DNA of 64,000 nt from positions 1-64,000 of the forward strand of contig NZ_JAAAMH010000005.1 of NCBI RefSeq assembly GCF_024105655.1. Reading direction: 5' to 3'. Position numbers and translations under genes: made by a program. This stretch comes from Aliihoeflea sp. 40Bstr573. Lineage in GTDB: Bacteria; Pseudomonadota; Alphaproteobacteria; Rhizobiales; Rhizobiaceae. This document shows, piece by piece, positions 17,948 to 26,557 of this stretch (position 1 is its first letter; each line of letters opens with the position of its first letter). The notes beneath the pieces were generated by a model. The model was not told where the DNA came from, made no database searches, and was given only the letters and a program-made list of their open reading frames with translations.

Positions 17948-18754
17948 ATGCCCAGAACAGTAGCGGGAGCGAAGGCGGGGTCGGAAGAGCGCAGCGGATA
18001 TGTCATCGAAGCTGTCGATCGGGCGCTTAACCTGCTGGAACTGCTTGCCGCCAATCCGGATCTTGGAGTGACGGAAATCGCCAAGCAGATGCAGGTCAGC
18101 AAGACCCTGGCCTTTCGTCTCCTGCATACGCTGGAGCGGCGGGGATACATCGTGCGGGACGAGGCAAGGCGCGCCAATTCACTCGGCTACCGGGTTCTGT
18201 ATCTGGCTGGCAACGTGAACCGCCACAATCTGCTGGTCGCAACCACCAAGCCACTGTTGGACGAACTGGCGAAGCTTTGCGACGAAGATGTCAATCTCTT
18301 CGTCCGCATCGGGTTGAACGCAGTCTGCATGGCTGCCCGATCGTCGGTGCATCAGGTTCGCATTTTCCCCGAAGTCGGCCTGCGGCTGTCGATGCACGCC
18401 GGCGCAGCTTCACCCCTGCTGCTCGCCTATGCTCCGGAGGAGGTCCAGGAGGCGGTGCTGAGCCGCCCGTTGGAGGCGTTCACGTCGGCGACCGTGGTCG
18501 ATCCAGCCAAGATCCGCCAGCGGCTGCGCCGGATGCGAAAGCAGGGCTTCCATATTTCGCGCGGCGACGTGGACGTTGCGGCCTTCTCGATCGCAGCTCC
18601 GATCTTTGGCCATGACGGAAAGATCGCCGCCTCGATCTGCATTTCGGGCGCGATCAATCGACTGACACCTGAAATAGCTGAGCGGCATCGGCTGATGGTG
18701 GTCGACTATGCCGGGCGGATGTCGGAACGACTCGGTGCGATCGCGGCCAATTAA
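17948..18754 (+). CDS. IclR family transcriptional regulator
   Basis: A 268-residue regulator with an N-terminal winged helix-turn-helix (about residues 18-80: VIEAVDRALNLLELLAANP, TEIAKQMQVSKTLAFRLLHTLE) and a C-terminal GAF-like effector domain (LSMHAGAASPLLLAY, FHISRGDVDVAAFSIAAPIF). IclR proteins bind small catabolic effectors. ATG at 17948 is preceded by GGAGGA. Its placement between the oxidoreductase and the CapA-like gene makes it the obvious candidate controller of the hydantoinase-type island. A perfect 8+8 palindrome lies 59 bases downstream of its stop. Confidence 0.92.
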   Translation: MPRTVAGAKAGSEERSGYVIEAVDRALNLLELLAANPDLGVTEIAKQMQVSKTLAFRLLHTLERRGYIVRDEARRANSLGYRVLYLAGNVNRHNLLVATTKPLLDELAKLCDEDVNLFVRIGLNAVCMAARSSVHQVRIFPEVGLRLSMHAGAASPLLLAYAPEEVQEAVLSRPLEAFTSATVVDPAKIRQRLRRMRKQGFHISRGDVDVAAFSIAAPIFGHDGKIAASICISGAINRLTPEIAERHRLMVVDYAGRMSERLGAIAAN

Positions 18755-18812
18755 AAAGTCGCTTGATGGCCCGCGATTGTCCGAATAACATCTATAAAAC
18801 AGTGTTTTAACT

Positions 18813-18833
18813 ATCGAAACAGCGCGTTTCGAT
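18813..18833. promoter_or_regulatory. perfect palindrome, candidate IclR operator
   Basis: ATCGAAAC, five bases, GTTTCGAT: two perfectly inverted 8-bp arms. It lies 81 bases upstream of the CapA-like start and just after the IclR gene. A second smaller dyad, AAAAC-AGT-GTTTT, sits directly upstream at 18797-18809. Position and symmetry suit a dimeric regulator; binding is inferred. Confidence 0.5.
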
Positions 18834-18913
18834 TGTCTCCGCGGCGGGCGCTGCGGCGCTGACCGCACGCGCACAGCCGTGTCCCGCCTCCCGGGACGCC
18901 GATTGGAGAGATG

Positions 18914-20026
18914 ATGAGCTACTCCCTGACGTGCACCGGTGACCTGATCATGACCGGCCCCTTCCTCGGGCCGGAAGGCCCCCGCAAGGCGGTCTACGGG
19001 CTGATGGGTGCGGCCGACCACTGCTTCGTCAATCTCGAAATGCCGCTGACGCTTTCCAGCGCGGACACCGACAAGACGATCTGTCTCAAGGCGCCGCCGT
19101 CGCTGGCTCATGACCTGCGCGCGCTTGGCGTGGATGTGGTCAACTTCGCCAACAATCACGCGATGGACTACGCGGCCAGCGGCCTGGCCGACACATTGGC
19201 AGCGCTCAAGGAAGCCGGCATCTCCCAGGTCGGCGCCGGGTTGACGCTGGCCGAGAGCCTCGCGCCGGTGTCCAAGACAGCAGGCAGGACGAAAGTCGCC
19301 TTCATGGGGCTGACGACCACGTTGCCGAATGGAAGCGGGGCGGGCCCAAATCGGCCCGGCGTTGCCCCTATCCGGGTGCTGACGCGCTATGTCATCGATC
19401 CGGTGGCCATCCAGGAAACGCCGGGAATGTCACCATTTGCGGAGACGTTCGTTTTCGAGGGCGATCAGCAGACGGCGCTTAACGCGGTGCGTGCCGCGGC
19501 GGCCGACAACGATATCGTCATCGTCGCCATCCATTGGGGCGTGCCCTTCGGTTGGGTGGCTGCCAGCCAGGACGAACTGGCCGACTACCAGAGGCCGCTT
19601 GGCAGGGCGCTGATCGATGCAGGCGCGTCGGCAGTGATCGGTCACCACCCGCACTATCTTCAGGGGGTGGAGTTCCATTCCGGCAAGCCGATCATCTACA
19701 GCCTGGGCAATTTTACCGTTCACAACGTCATTCCGGACGGGCCCGGTGACCACAGGTCCTATCCTGCCTACAGTTTTGAAAGCCTGCAGAGCGAGTTGAC
19801 CCGGATCGGCGCGGTAGCCCGGCTGACCTGGGCCGATTCCGCCGGTCTTCCGAACCTCGAACTCATCCCGGTCTATCTCAATTCTGATGGAGAGGGCGAA
19901 ATCGCCTCGCGCGAAGTGGCGGAGCGGGCACGGGCTCAGGTGGCGAAGTCGTCGCGCAAGCTGAACAGCGATGCGAAACTCCGCTTTGATGGCGACGTGC
20001 CTTTGATCGACATCGTGCCGCGCTAA
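18914..20026 (+). CDS. CapA family protein (PGA_cap metallophosphatase-like fold)
   Basis: A 370-residue CapA-like protein with the family's metal-site motifs in order: TGDLIM, VNLEMPLT, NFANNHAMDY, AIHWG, GHHPHYLQG and YSLGNF. CapA domains occur in poly-gamma-glutamate capsule genes but also in many stand-alone proteins of unknown activity; the fold is that of calcineurin-like phosphoesterases. No signal peptide or membrane anchor is seen, so it is likely cytoplasmic. ATG at 18914 is preferred over 18911 because GGAG ends five bases before it. Linkage to a glutamate/hydantoin-type racemase and oxoprolinase homologues suggests a shared gamma-glutamyl theme. Confidence 0.85.
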   Translation: MSYSLTCTGDLIMTGPFLGPEGPRKAVYGLMGAADHCFVNLEMPLTLSSADTDKTICLKAPPSLAHDLRALGVDVVNFANNHAMDYAASGLADTLAALKEAGISQVGAGLTLAESLAPVSKTAGRTKVAFMGLTTTLPNGSGAGPNRPGVAPIRVLTRYVIDPVAIQETPGMSPFAETFVFEGDQQTALNAVRAAAADNDIVIVAIHWGVPFGWVAASQDELADYQRPLGRALIDAGASAVIGHHPHYLQGVEFHSGKPIIYSLGNFTVHNVIPDGPGDHRSYPAYSFESLQSELTRIGAVARLTWADSAGLPNLELIPVYLNSDGEGEIASREVAERARAQVAKSSRKLNSDAKLRFDGDVPLIDIVPR

Positions 20027-20190
20027 TCTCGCCGGGCTCAAGTTCGCTCATTCGCGGTGCGCCGATCGTGCCGTATCGGGTTACACAAGGGCGAACGCTG
20101 CATTGGTTCGAAGCGGGCTTTCCGGCCCATCCGGTAACCTTCGCAGATCGTTCGTCCTTGCATTTCTCGTCGTCGCGCGGCGGCCCGATT

Positions 20191-21099
20191 TCAGTCCTGC
20201 GGGGTAAGGCCGGGATTCGACGTCATGCACTTTTTCAGTTCCTGGATGAGACTGCCGGCGAAACTGGAGATCGACGTGTCGCGCCGCGTGGCGAAGTACG
20301 TCTGAAAGCTGGTTTCCTCCTGGATCGGGATCACGGCAAGCCGCCTGCTGCTGATGTCGGCCACCGAGAACGTGTCGATGACGGCGACGCCGGCATTGCG
20401 TTCGACGAGCGACATCACCGTCGTGCCGAAGCGTGCCCGGATCGGGATGTTGTAGTCAAAACCGTGCCGATCGAAGAGCGAGACCATGATGCGGCCGTAA
20501 GGGTCGTTCGGGTCGATGCCGATGAGCGGATAGCGAGCGATCTGGGCGACGGAGATGCTGGGCATTCGCGCCGCCTCGTGATCGGGGGCGGTGATGAAGA
20601 CGAGCTTGCCGGTCGCCAGCGGCTCGAAGACGAGTGAGGGGTGGTCGAGGCGATAGCTCATCAGCGCGACTTCTCCGCGGGCGAGCATCAGGTAGTCGAC
20701 GGCTTCCTCGATCTTGATGATGTCGATGTTGAGCCGCAGGTCGGGGTAGCGCCTTTGCATTGCGACCACGGCGCGCGGGACCATGACATTGGCAATCGAG
20801 GGGACCGAACCGAACTGCAACCCGACGTCCTTGCCTCGCGCGAGCCGGTCGATGGCCAGTTGCAGATCGTCGATCTTGCGATGCACGTCGTTGATCTGCT
20901 CGAAGACGGCGCGCGCTTCCTCGGCCGGTACATAGCGGCCACCCCGGCGGATGAAGAGCCTGATGCCGAGCGAGGTCTCCAGATGCTTCATGAGGCGACT
21001 GATGCCTGGTTGCGACACGTTGAGATGGCGCGCAGCCCCGGCGACGGAGCCCGACACCATGATCGCGCGGACAACCTCGACTTGTCGCAGCGTCAACAT
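20191..21099 (-). CDS. LysR family transcriptional regulator
   Basis: A 302-residue LysR-type regulator: N-terminal helix-turn-helix (LRQVEVVRAIMVSGSVAGAARHLNVSQPGISRLMKHLE-type, residues 3-40), linker helix, then a periplasmic-binding-protein-like effector domain (SVPSIANVMVPRAV, ALMSYRLDHPSL, GTTVMSLVERNAGVAVID). It is divergent from the TctC gene across 168 bases, the standard arrangement for a regulator of the neighbouring transporter. A dyad-like TTAACCTTATGTTATG lies just upstream of its start. Confidence 0.92.
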   Translation of the reverse strand: MLTLRQVEVVRAIMVSGSVAGAARHLNVSQPGISRLMKHLETSLGIRLFIRRGGRYVPAEEARAVFEQINDVHRKIDDLQLAIDRLARGKDVGLQFGSVPSIANVMVPRAVVAMQRRYPDLRLNIDIIKIEEAVDYLMLARGEVALMSYRLDHPSLVFEPLATGKLVFITAPDHEAARMPSISVAQIARYPLIGIDPNDPYGRIMVSLFDRHGFDYNIPIRARFGTTVMSLVERNAGVAVIDTFSVADISSRRLAVIPIQEETSFQTYFATRRDTSISSFAGSLIQELKKCMTSNPGLTPQD

Positions 21100-21267
21100 G
21101 GTGGCGTACCTTAACCTTATGTTATGTCATCCGACGATCTTGGTAATTGTGTTTGCAAGCGCGCTGCTTGTAAATGGCAGAACGCATGCGGCCGGCGGGA
21201 GGCAAAACCGCGCCTGCGTTGAATGCCGGTTGCCGCATGGTGTCTGGTTTCGATTTGGGAGGATGAA
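21100..21267. promoter_or_regulatory. LysR / TctC divergent promoter region
   Basis: A 168-base gap between divergent genes. The stretch TTAACCTTATGTTATG (about 21111-21126) contains AAC-N5-GTT and T-N11-A-like spacing compatible with a LysR site. Downstream, GGGAGG gives the TctC ribosome site. Promoter boxes are not certain. Confidence 0.35.
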
Positions 21268-22260
21268 ATGATACGTAGCATCGTAGTGGCTGCCGGCCTG
21301 GCGGCCTCGGTCAGCATGGCCGTTGCGCAGGAATATCCGGAGCGCGAGCTTCTGGGCGTCATCATGTGGGGCGCCGGCGGTGCCACCGACGTCGTCGCGC
21401 GCGCCGTGACGCCGGCTGCTGAGGAAGCGCTCGGCCAGAAGATCGTCATGCTCAACAAGGCCGGCGCTGCCGGCGCGATCTCCACCACCTACGTCGCCTC
21501 GGCCCCGTCCGACGGGTACACGATCCTCTTCGGCGCGGAAAACCCGCAGCTGCACGGCGTGATGGGGCTCGGCGAGATCGACTACAACCAGTTCTATCCG
21601 GTGAACATTCTGGGTCGCGGCGTCGGCGTCATCGTCACGAGCCCGGATTCGCCATGGGAAAGCTTTGCCGACGTCGTTGCCGACGCGCAGAGCCGGCCGG
21701 GCGAGATCAAGATGGGGTCGACCGGCCCGGGCGGCATTCCCTATGTCATCGGTGCGATGCTCTCCACCGTCGCGGACTATGAGGTCACCGCCGTTCCCTT
21801 CGACGGTGAAGGTCCGGGCCTGACGGCGCTTCAGGGTGGCCACGTCGACTTCATGCCGGTCGGCGCTTCGGCCGCGGCCGAACTCATCAAGGCCGGCACG
21901 GTCAAGCCGCTTGCGGTCTTCAATGCCGAGGAGATCGACGCATTGCCGGGCGTCCCGCCCATCACCGAGGACTATCCGGAGCTCTCCTCGCTGCTTCCGT
22001 GGGGGCCGTTTTACGGCGTCTTCGTCAAGGCGGACACGCCGGACGACGTCAAGGCGAAGCTCACGGAAGCCTTCAAGACCGCGGCCGATACGGAAGCATT
22101 CAAGACGCTGATGGCCGACCGCACCAACATCACGATGAACATTTCGGGTGAAGAGGCGGACGCCTTCCTCAAGCAATGGCAGTCGGCCACGGCCTGGACG
22201 CTGGCCGATGCAGGCGCCGTCGAGCGCTCGCCCGAAGAACTGAACATCCCGCGTCCCTGA
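21268..22260 (+). CDS. tripartite tricarboxylate transporter substrate-binding protein (TctC family)
   Basis: A 330-residue exported receptor. Signal peptide MIRSIVVAAGLAASVSMAVA is followed by QEYPERELLGVIMWGAGGATD, the standard TctC opening, then the GAAGAISTTYVASAPSDGYT and TGPGGIPYVIGAM loops. It binds a carboxylate in the periplasm. ATG at 21268 has a GGGAGG ribosome site; the upstream in-frame codons would bury the signal peptide. It leads an operon with TctB and TctA. Confidence 0.93.
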   Translation: MIRSIVVAAGLAASVSMAVAQEYPERELLGVIMWGAGGATDVVARAVTPAAEEALGQKIVMLNKAGAAGAISTTYVASAPSDGYTILFGAENPQLHGVMGLGEIDYNQFYPVNILGRGVGVIVTSPDSPWESFADVVADAQSRPGEIKMGSTGPGGIPYVIGAMLSTVADYEVTAVPFDGEGPGLTALQGGHVDFMPVGASAAAELIKAGTVKPLAVFNAEEIDALPGVPPITEDYPELSSLLPWGPFYGVFVKADTPDDVKAKLTEAFKTAADTEAFKTLMADRTNITMNISGEEADAFLKQWQSATAWTLADAGAVERSPEELNIPRP

Positions 22261-22412
22261 AAAGGACGCGACGGCCTGTCCCGCGCCTTTGGGCCGGGCA
22301 GGTCGGCTGTTCGCCAGGCAGGGCGACGGCCACATGAAGTCCAGTAAACATCACAGCGCCGGATGACGCTTTCCGGCGCTCGCGAGGCGGATGGCCGCTG
22401 CGGGAGGATCCC

Positions 22413-22916
22413 ATGAACGAGCCGGACCAGACTGGCGGCGCCGCGGACGTGCGCGTGCCCGAGGGCGCACCGCCCGGCAGCTTGATCTTCAACGGTTTCC
22501 TTGCCCTTGCCAGCCTCGTCCTGGCCTATCAGGCGTGGACGATCTCCGGCTTCCAGTCGCTGTCCTCGGCAGGCGTCTTCCCGATGCTTGCGACCGGAGC
22601 GATGGTTGTGAGCATGATCGTGATCATTGCCGGATCGAACCGCCGTGACAGCAGCGGTACCGGTCGGCGGTTCTTCGGCGATGTGATCTCACTGCGCATC
22701 GTCGCCTTCGCGACGCTCATCATCGGCTACATGCTCGCCCTCCAGCCACTCGGCTTCATCGTCGCCTCCTACCTGTTCCTGACGGCTGCGATGTTCCTGC
22801 TCCACCGCAAGCGGTTCTTGCTGACGCTCGTGATCAGCGCCGTCTCGGTCGCCGTGATCTACGGCCTTTTCCGCTACGTCTTCGTCGTGGTTCTGCCCAG
22901 GGGAGTGTTCTTCTGA
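22413..22916 (+). CDS. tripartite tricarboxylate transporter small membrane subunit (TctB family)
   Basis: A 167-residue protein with four predicted membrane helices (about residues 24-44, 52-74, 91-112, 132-155), including the LQPLGFIVASYLFLTAAMFLLHRKR segment characteristic of TctB. The start has a GGGAGG site. Its TGA overlaps the TctA start by one base (TGATG), indicating coupled translation. A 152-base gap separates it from TctC. Confidence 0.92.
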   Translation: MNEPDQTGGAADVRVPEGAPPGSLIFNGFLALASLVLAYQAWTISGFQSLSSAGVFPMLATGAMVVSMIVIIAGSNRRDSSGTGRRFFGDVISLRIVAFATLIIGYMLALQPLGFIVASYLFLTAAMFLLHRKRFLLTLVISAVSVAVIYGLFRYVFVVVLPRGVFF

Positions 22917-24421
22917 TGGAGAATTTCGGCTATTTCTTCATGGGATGGCTCGATCCCAGCCTGCTCGCCTGGACAGCGATCGGCACGTTCGCAGGCATCT
23001 ATATCGGCGCCATACCCGGTCTGTCGGTGACCATGGCGGCCTCGATCCTGATCTCCTTTACCTTCACGTGGGACGTCAATGACGCGCTGGCCCTGATCGC
23101 GGGCGTCTACATGGGCGGTGTCTATGGCGGCTCGCGCACGGCCATCCTGCTCAACATCCCCGGCGCGCCGAGCGCGGTCGCGACTGCACTCGACGGCTAT
23201 CCGCTCGCCCAGCGCGGCGAGGCCGGCCCGGCCATCGGCCTTTCCACCGTCATGTCGGTCATTGGCGGCTTCGTGGGCATCCTGGCGCTGGCGGTGGCCG
23301 CGCCGGTGATTTCGCAGTTCGCCCTCATGTTCGCGCCGCGCGACTACCTGCTGATCGCGATCATCGGCATTCTGCTCGTGGGCAGCCTGGCTTCGAACTC
23401 GCTGGCCAAGGGCATCTTCGCCGCTTCGCTCGGCATCGTCATCGGCCTCGTCGGCATGGACCCGATGACGGCGCAGGCGCGCTTCACCTTCGGCGAATTC
23501 AGCTTGATGGGCGGCATCTCCTACGTCGCCGCGATGATAGGCTTCTTCGGCGTGGCCGAAGTCCTCTACCAGTTGCGGACCTTCGACCTGCCCGCCATCA
23601 AGCAGAAGGTCGGCAACATCATTCCCAAATGGTCGTTGATCCGCAAATATCTTCCGCTCTCGCTCCAGTCGTCCGCGATCGGCGTGACCATCGGCGCTCT
23701 GCCGGGCACCGGCGGGGACATCGCGGCTCTGCTGGCCTACGACCAGGCGAAGCGAACGGTCAAGAACCCCTCCCGGCCTTTCGGCGAGGGCGCCTATGAA
23801 GGGCTCGTGGCTCCCGAATCCGCCAACAACGCCGCTGTCGGCGGCGCCTATGTCCCGATGCTGACGCTCGGCATCCCCGGTGACGCGGTAACCGCGATCA
23901 TCATCGGCGCGCTCTACATCCATGGACTGAAGCCCGGCCCGCTGCTGATGGTCGAGACGCCGCATCTGTTCTGGTTCATCGTCGGCAATCTCGTGCTGGC
24001 CAACATTTTCCTGCTGATCTTCGGCCTCAGCGGCATCAAGCTCTTCTCCAAGATCGTGGAGATGCCAAAGGGCATCATCCTGCCGCTCATCGTCGTGCTG
24101 TCGGTCGTCGGCACGTTCGCGGTCCAGAACAGCGTGACCGACGTCTACTGGATGCTGGCTTTCGGGATTCTGGGCTACTTCCTGAAGGTTTACGGCTTTC
24201 CCGTCGCCCCGGTCATCCTGGGCATCATCCTGGGGCCGCTGATGGACGTGTCCTACAGGCGCGCAATGATCTCCGCGCGCGACGACGTGATGATCTTCGC
24301 CGGCGAGTTCTTCACCAGTCCGCTGTCGCTGATCCTGACCTTGTCGCTGATTGCGATCGTCGTCGGCCAGACGCCGCTATGGGCGCGCCTGCGCGGGCGT
24401 AAGGCGGCCGCGACTTCGTGA
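22916..24421 (+). CDS. tripartite tricarboxylate transporter large permease (TctA family)
   Basis: A 501-residue permease with about eleven membrane helices. The hallmark TctA motif GAIPGLSVTMAASILISFTF is near the N-terminus, with YMGGVYGGSRTAILLNIPGAPSAVATALDGYPLAQRG and the second inverted half GALPGTGGDIAALLAYDQAKR. It transports the carboxylate delivered by TctC using an ion gradient. It overlaps TctB by one base and ends the operon. Confidence 0.95.
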   Translation: MENFGYFFMGWLDPSLLAWTAIGTFAGIYIGAIPGLSVTMAASILISFTFTWDVNDALALIAGVYMGGVYGGSRTAILLNIPGAPSAVATALDGYPLAQRGEAGPAIGLSTVMSVIGGFVGILALAVAAPVISQFALMFAPRDYLLIAIIGILLVGSLASNSLAKGIFAASLGIVIGLVGMDPMTAQARFTFGEFSLMGGISYVAAMIGFFGVAEVLYQLRTFDLPAIKQKVGNIIPKWSLIRKYLPLSLQSSAIGVTIGALPGTGGDIAALLAYDQAKRTVKNPSRPFGEGAYEGLVAPESANNAAVGGAYVPMLTLGIPGDAVTAIIIGALYIHGLKPGPLLMVETPHLFWFIVGNLVLANIFLLIFGLSGIKLFSKIVEMPKGIILPLIVVLSVVGTFAVQNSVTDVYWMLAFGILGYFLKVYGFPVAPVILGIILGPLMDVSYRRAMISARDDVMIFAGEFFTSPLSLILTLSLIAIVVGQTPLWARLRGRKAAATS

Positions 24422-24469
24422 AGTGCGTATCGGCCGCGGTGGATGCCGCACATCTTCGGCCAGCGCTGC

Positions 24470-25132
24470 CTAGTGGCGGCCCCAGCGCTCTTGTGCGGGT
24501 GGGCGCCTCAGGCTTGCCGCGGCGTCGCGCGCGATGCGGTTGATCTTGCGGCGGTTGACCGAGGCGAACCAGCGGTGGATCGGGATGAACACACGTTCCC
24601 CGAACCCGTCCACGGAGACGCATTCGGGCCGACCGGAGCGCTCTTCGGTGTAGACGATGTTGTTGGCGTGAATGTCGCTGAGGACGATATGCAACCCGCG
24701 GCAGCGCTCGAACATGGCCTCGAGCGCGGCTTGGTGCTTGTCCGTCAGCCGGCCCTCGGCGTGAAGGTGTCCTATGGTTGGCGCCAGCTCGCCATCCTCG
24801 CCGACAATCTTTTCCATGACGAGGCCGGTGCCCATGTCTGTCTGGACCAATCCGTATATGTGGGCGAACGGCAGCAAAAAGCCGGGCTGGGTGTGAAGGC
24901 GGCGTGACTGGATCAGGTATTCGGCCAGTTCGCGCGCAAAGCCCTGATAGCAGCCCGCCATGCGCAGGCGCTTCATGCCGTTCTTGCCGACGAGATGGCC
25001 AAACGCATCGACCCGCTCTGGACGGATCGTTCTGACGAGGCTGCCAGGATAGTCCGACACCTCGTAGATCTGGCGCGTATCACCGAAACAAACCGGCGTA
25101 CGATCGCTCAATTCGAGAAATGGCCTGCCCAT
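24470..25132 (-). CDS. YrbL-family protein (PhoP-network, kinase-like fold)
   Basis: A 220-residue protein of the PhoP regulatory network YrbL family (PF10707). The N-terminal half reads LSDRTPVCFGDTRQIYEVSDYPG and ARELAEYLIQSRRL; LSDIHANNIVY resembles the catalytic loop HxDxxxxN of protein kinases, followed by VSVDGFGER in the place of DFG. Enterobacterial YrbL is PhoP-activated, but its function is unknown. It stands alone, convergent with TctA. The 187 bases upstream are AT-rich and probably carry the promoter. Confidence 0.8.
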   Translation of the reverse strand: MGRPFLELSDRTPVCFGDTRQIYEVSDYPGSLVRTIRPERVDAFGHLVGKNGMKRLRMAGCYQGFARELAEYLIQSRRLHTQPGFLLPFAHIYGLVQTDMGTGLVMEKIVGEDGELAPTIGHLHAEGRLTDKHQAALEAMFERCRGLHIVLSDIHANNIVYTEERSGRPECVSVDGFGERVFIPIHRWFASVNRRKINRIARDAAASLRRPPAQERWGRH

Positions 25133-25319
25133 TTCAGCAAGCTCCGTTTTAGAAAATTATATATTAGCAAAATCTATCACTCAGATATTCTTCCGAAAGG
25201 ATCGAATTATCCGGGGTCAAGTCAGTCGACTAACATCGAATGAACGCGCGTCGGCAACGTTTAATCCGGTATCGACATCGATTTGTATTTATTCTGTTGC
25301 AAGGACGCCGCAATTGCCG

Positions 25320-26402
25320 TCAGCGCACACGATGCAGAACCGGGATCGCCATCATGACGACAGCCGCCGCGGCGAGAATGCCGACATGCGCCTTGCCCCG
25401 CGTTGGCTCGCCATTCAGGTGCTTGTCCGGCGCGTGTGTTTCGGCCGGCTTTCCGAGCGTGTCGGCCATCGTCGCGCCGCGACCTCCCATCGGCAGGTCC
25501 GCGCCCGTCGTCGTGTCGCGGGCGGTCTGGTGCTCCATCTCGGCATTGACCTCGGCGCCGACGATGACGATCATCGCCGAAATCCAGGTCCACATCATGA
25601 AGCCGATGACCGCGCCGAGCGAGCCGTAGGTCGCGTTGTAGTCGGCGAAATTCTGCAGGTAGAACGAAAAGCCGAGCGAGGTCACGATCCAGACCACCGA
25701 GGCGATGGACGCGCCCCAGGACAGCCAGCGCCATTTGGCCCGCTCGCGGCTCGGACCGAACCGGTAGAGCAGCGAGATGCCGGTGACGATGACCAGGAGC
25801 ATGGCCGGCCAGCGCAGGGCCGCGATCAGCATCGGCCCGAAATCGTCGAGGCGCAGCAGAGCGAGGATCGCAGGCACCACGCCGACGGTGAAGATGAAGG
25901 CGATGGCGAGGAACATCGCGCCGAGCGTAAAGCAGAACGAGACGAGGTTCAGGCGGATGAAGGAACGCTTCTCGCTTTCCTCGTTGGCCACGTTCATCGC
26001 CTCGAACATCGACTTGATGCCGTTGTTCGCGCTCCACAGCGCGATGAGGAAACCGAGGACGAAGCCGAAGCTGAGCGCCTCGGGCCGCTGTTTGGCAAGC
26101 GCCTCGAGCTGAGCGTTGATCAGGTCGAGCGAGGCTGAGGGCAGGAACCCGCCGAGGAACGAGATGTGGTCGCCGACCGTCACCGGATCGGCCACGAATC
26201 CGTAGAGCGAGACGAAGGCGGCGAGGGCGGGAAAGAGCGCCAGCAGCAGATAGAAGGTAACGCCGGCGGCGATCAGCATCACGCGATGCTCGTTGATGTT
26301 CGTCCAGACCCGCCAGGCGATGTCCTTCCAGCCTTTCGCAGGTATGGCCGACGGCCACTCCGCATTGCGCCCGCGCCCCGTCAGCCTCGCCGTCTCGTTC
26401 AT
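25320..26402 (-). CDS. YihY/BrkB family inner membrane protein
   Basis: A 360-residue polytopic protein of the YihY/virulence-factor BrkB family (formerly mis-assigned as RNase BN). Typical blocks are ITFYLLLALFP-like near residue 45, SFGFVLGFLIALWSANNGIKSMFEAMN, and YNATYGSLGAVIGFMMWTWISAMIVIVGAEVNAE. Six core helices, then a hydrophilic stretch (about residues 280-335) and one more hydrophobic segment at the C-terminus. ATG at 26402 is chosen for its AGGGG eight bases upstream; ATG at 26426 is the alternative. Function in the membrane is unknown. Confidence 0.87.
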   Translation of the reverse strand: MNETARLTGRGRNAEWPSAIPAKGWKDIAWRVWTNINEHRVMLIAAGVTFYLLLALFPALAAFVSLYGFVADPVTVGDHISFLGGFLPSASLDLINAQLEALAKQRPEALSFGFVLGFLIALWSANNGIKSMFEAMNVANEESEKRSFIRLNLVSFCFTLGAMFLAIAFIFTVGVVPAILALLRLDDFGPMLIAALRWPAMLLVIVTGISLLYRFGPSRERAKWRWLSWGASIASVVWIVTSLGFSFYLQNFADYNATYGSLGAVIGFMMWTWISAMIVIVGAEVNAEMEHQTARDTTTGADLPMGGRGATMADTLGKPAETHAPDKHLNGEPTRGKAHVGILAAAAVVMMAIPVLHRVR

Positions 26403-26557
26403 GCCATGTGCCCCTTCACGTTCCATGAGCGAAACCTTGAAGACGCCGATAGGTTGCATGGCGCAATAGGACGGTAAGCGGTGGTCCAGCCGCGCGCGGC
26501 ACGCGCGCTGCGGCTCGAAAGGGTCTATCAGGAGATGCAGCCGCTTCGGACCCGCCC

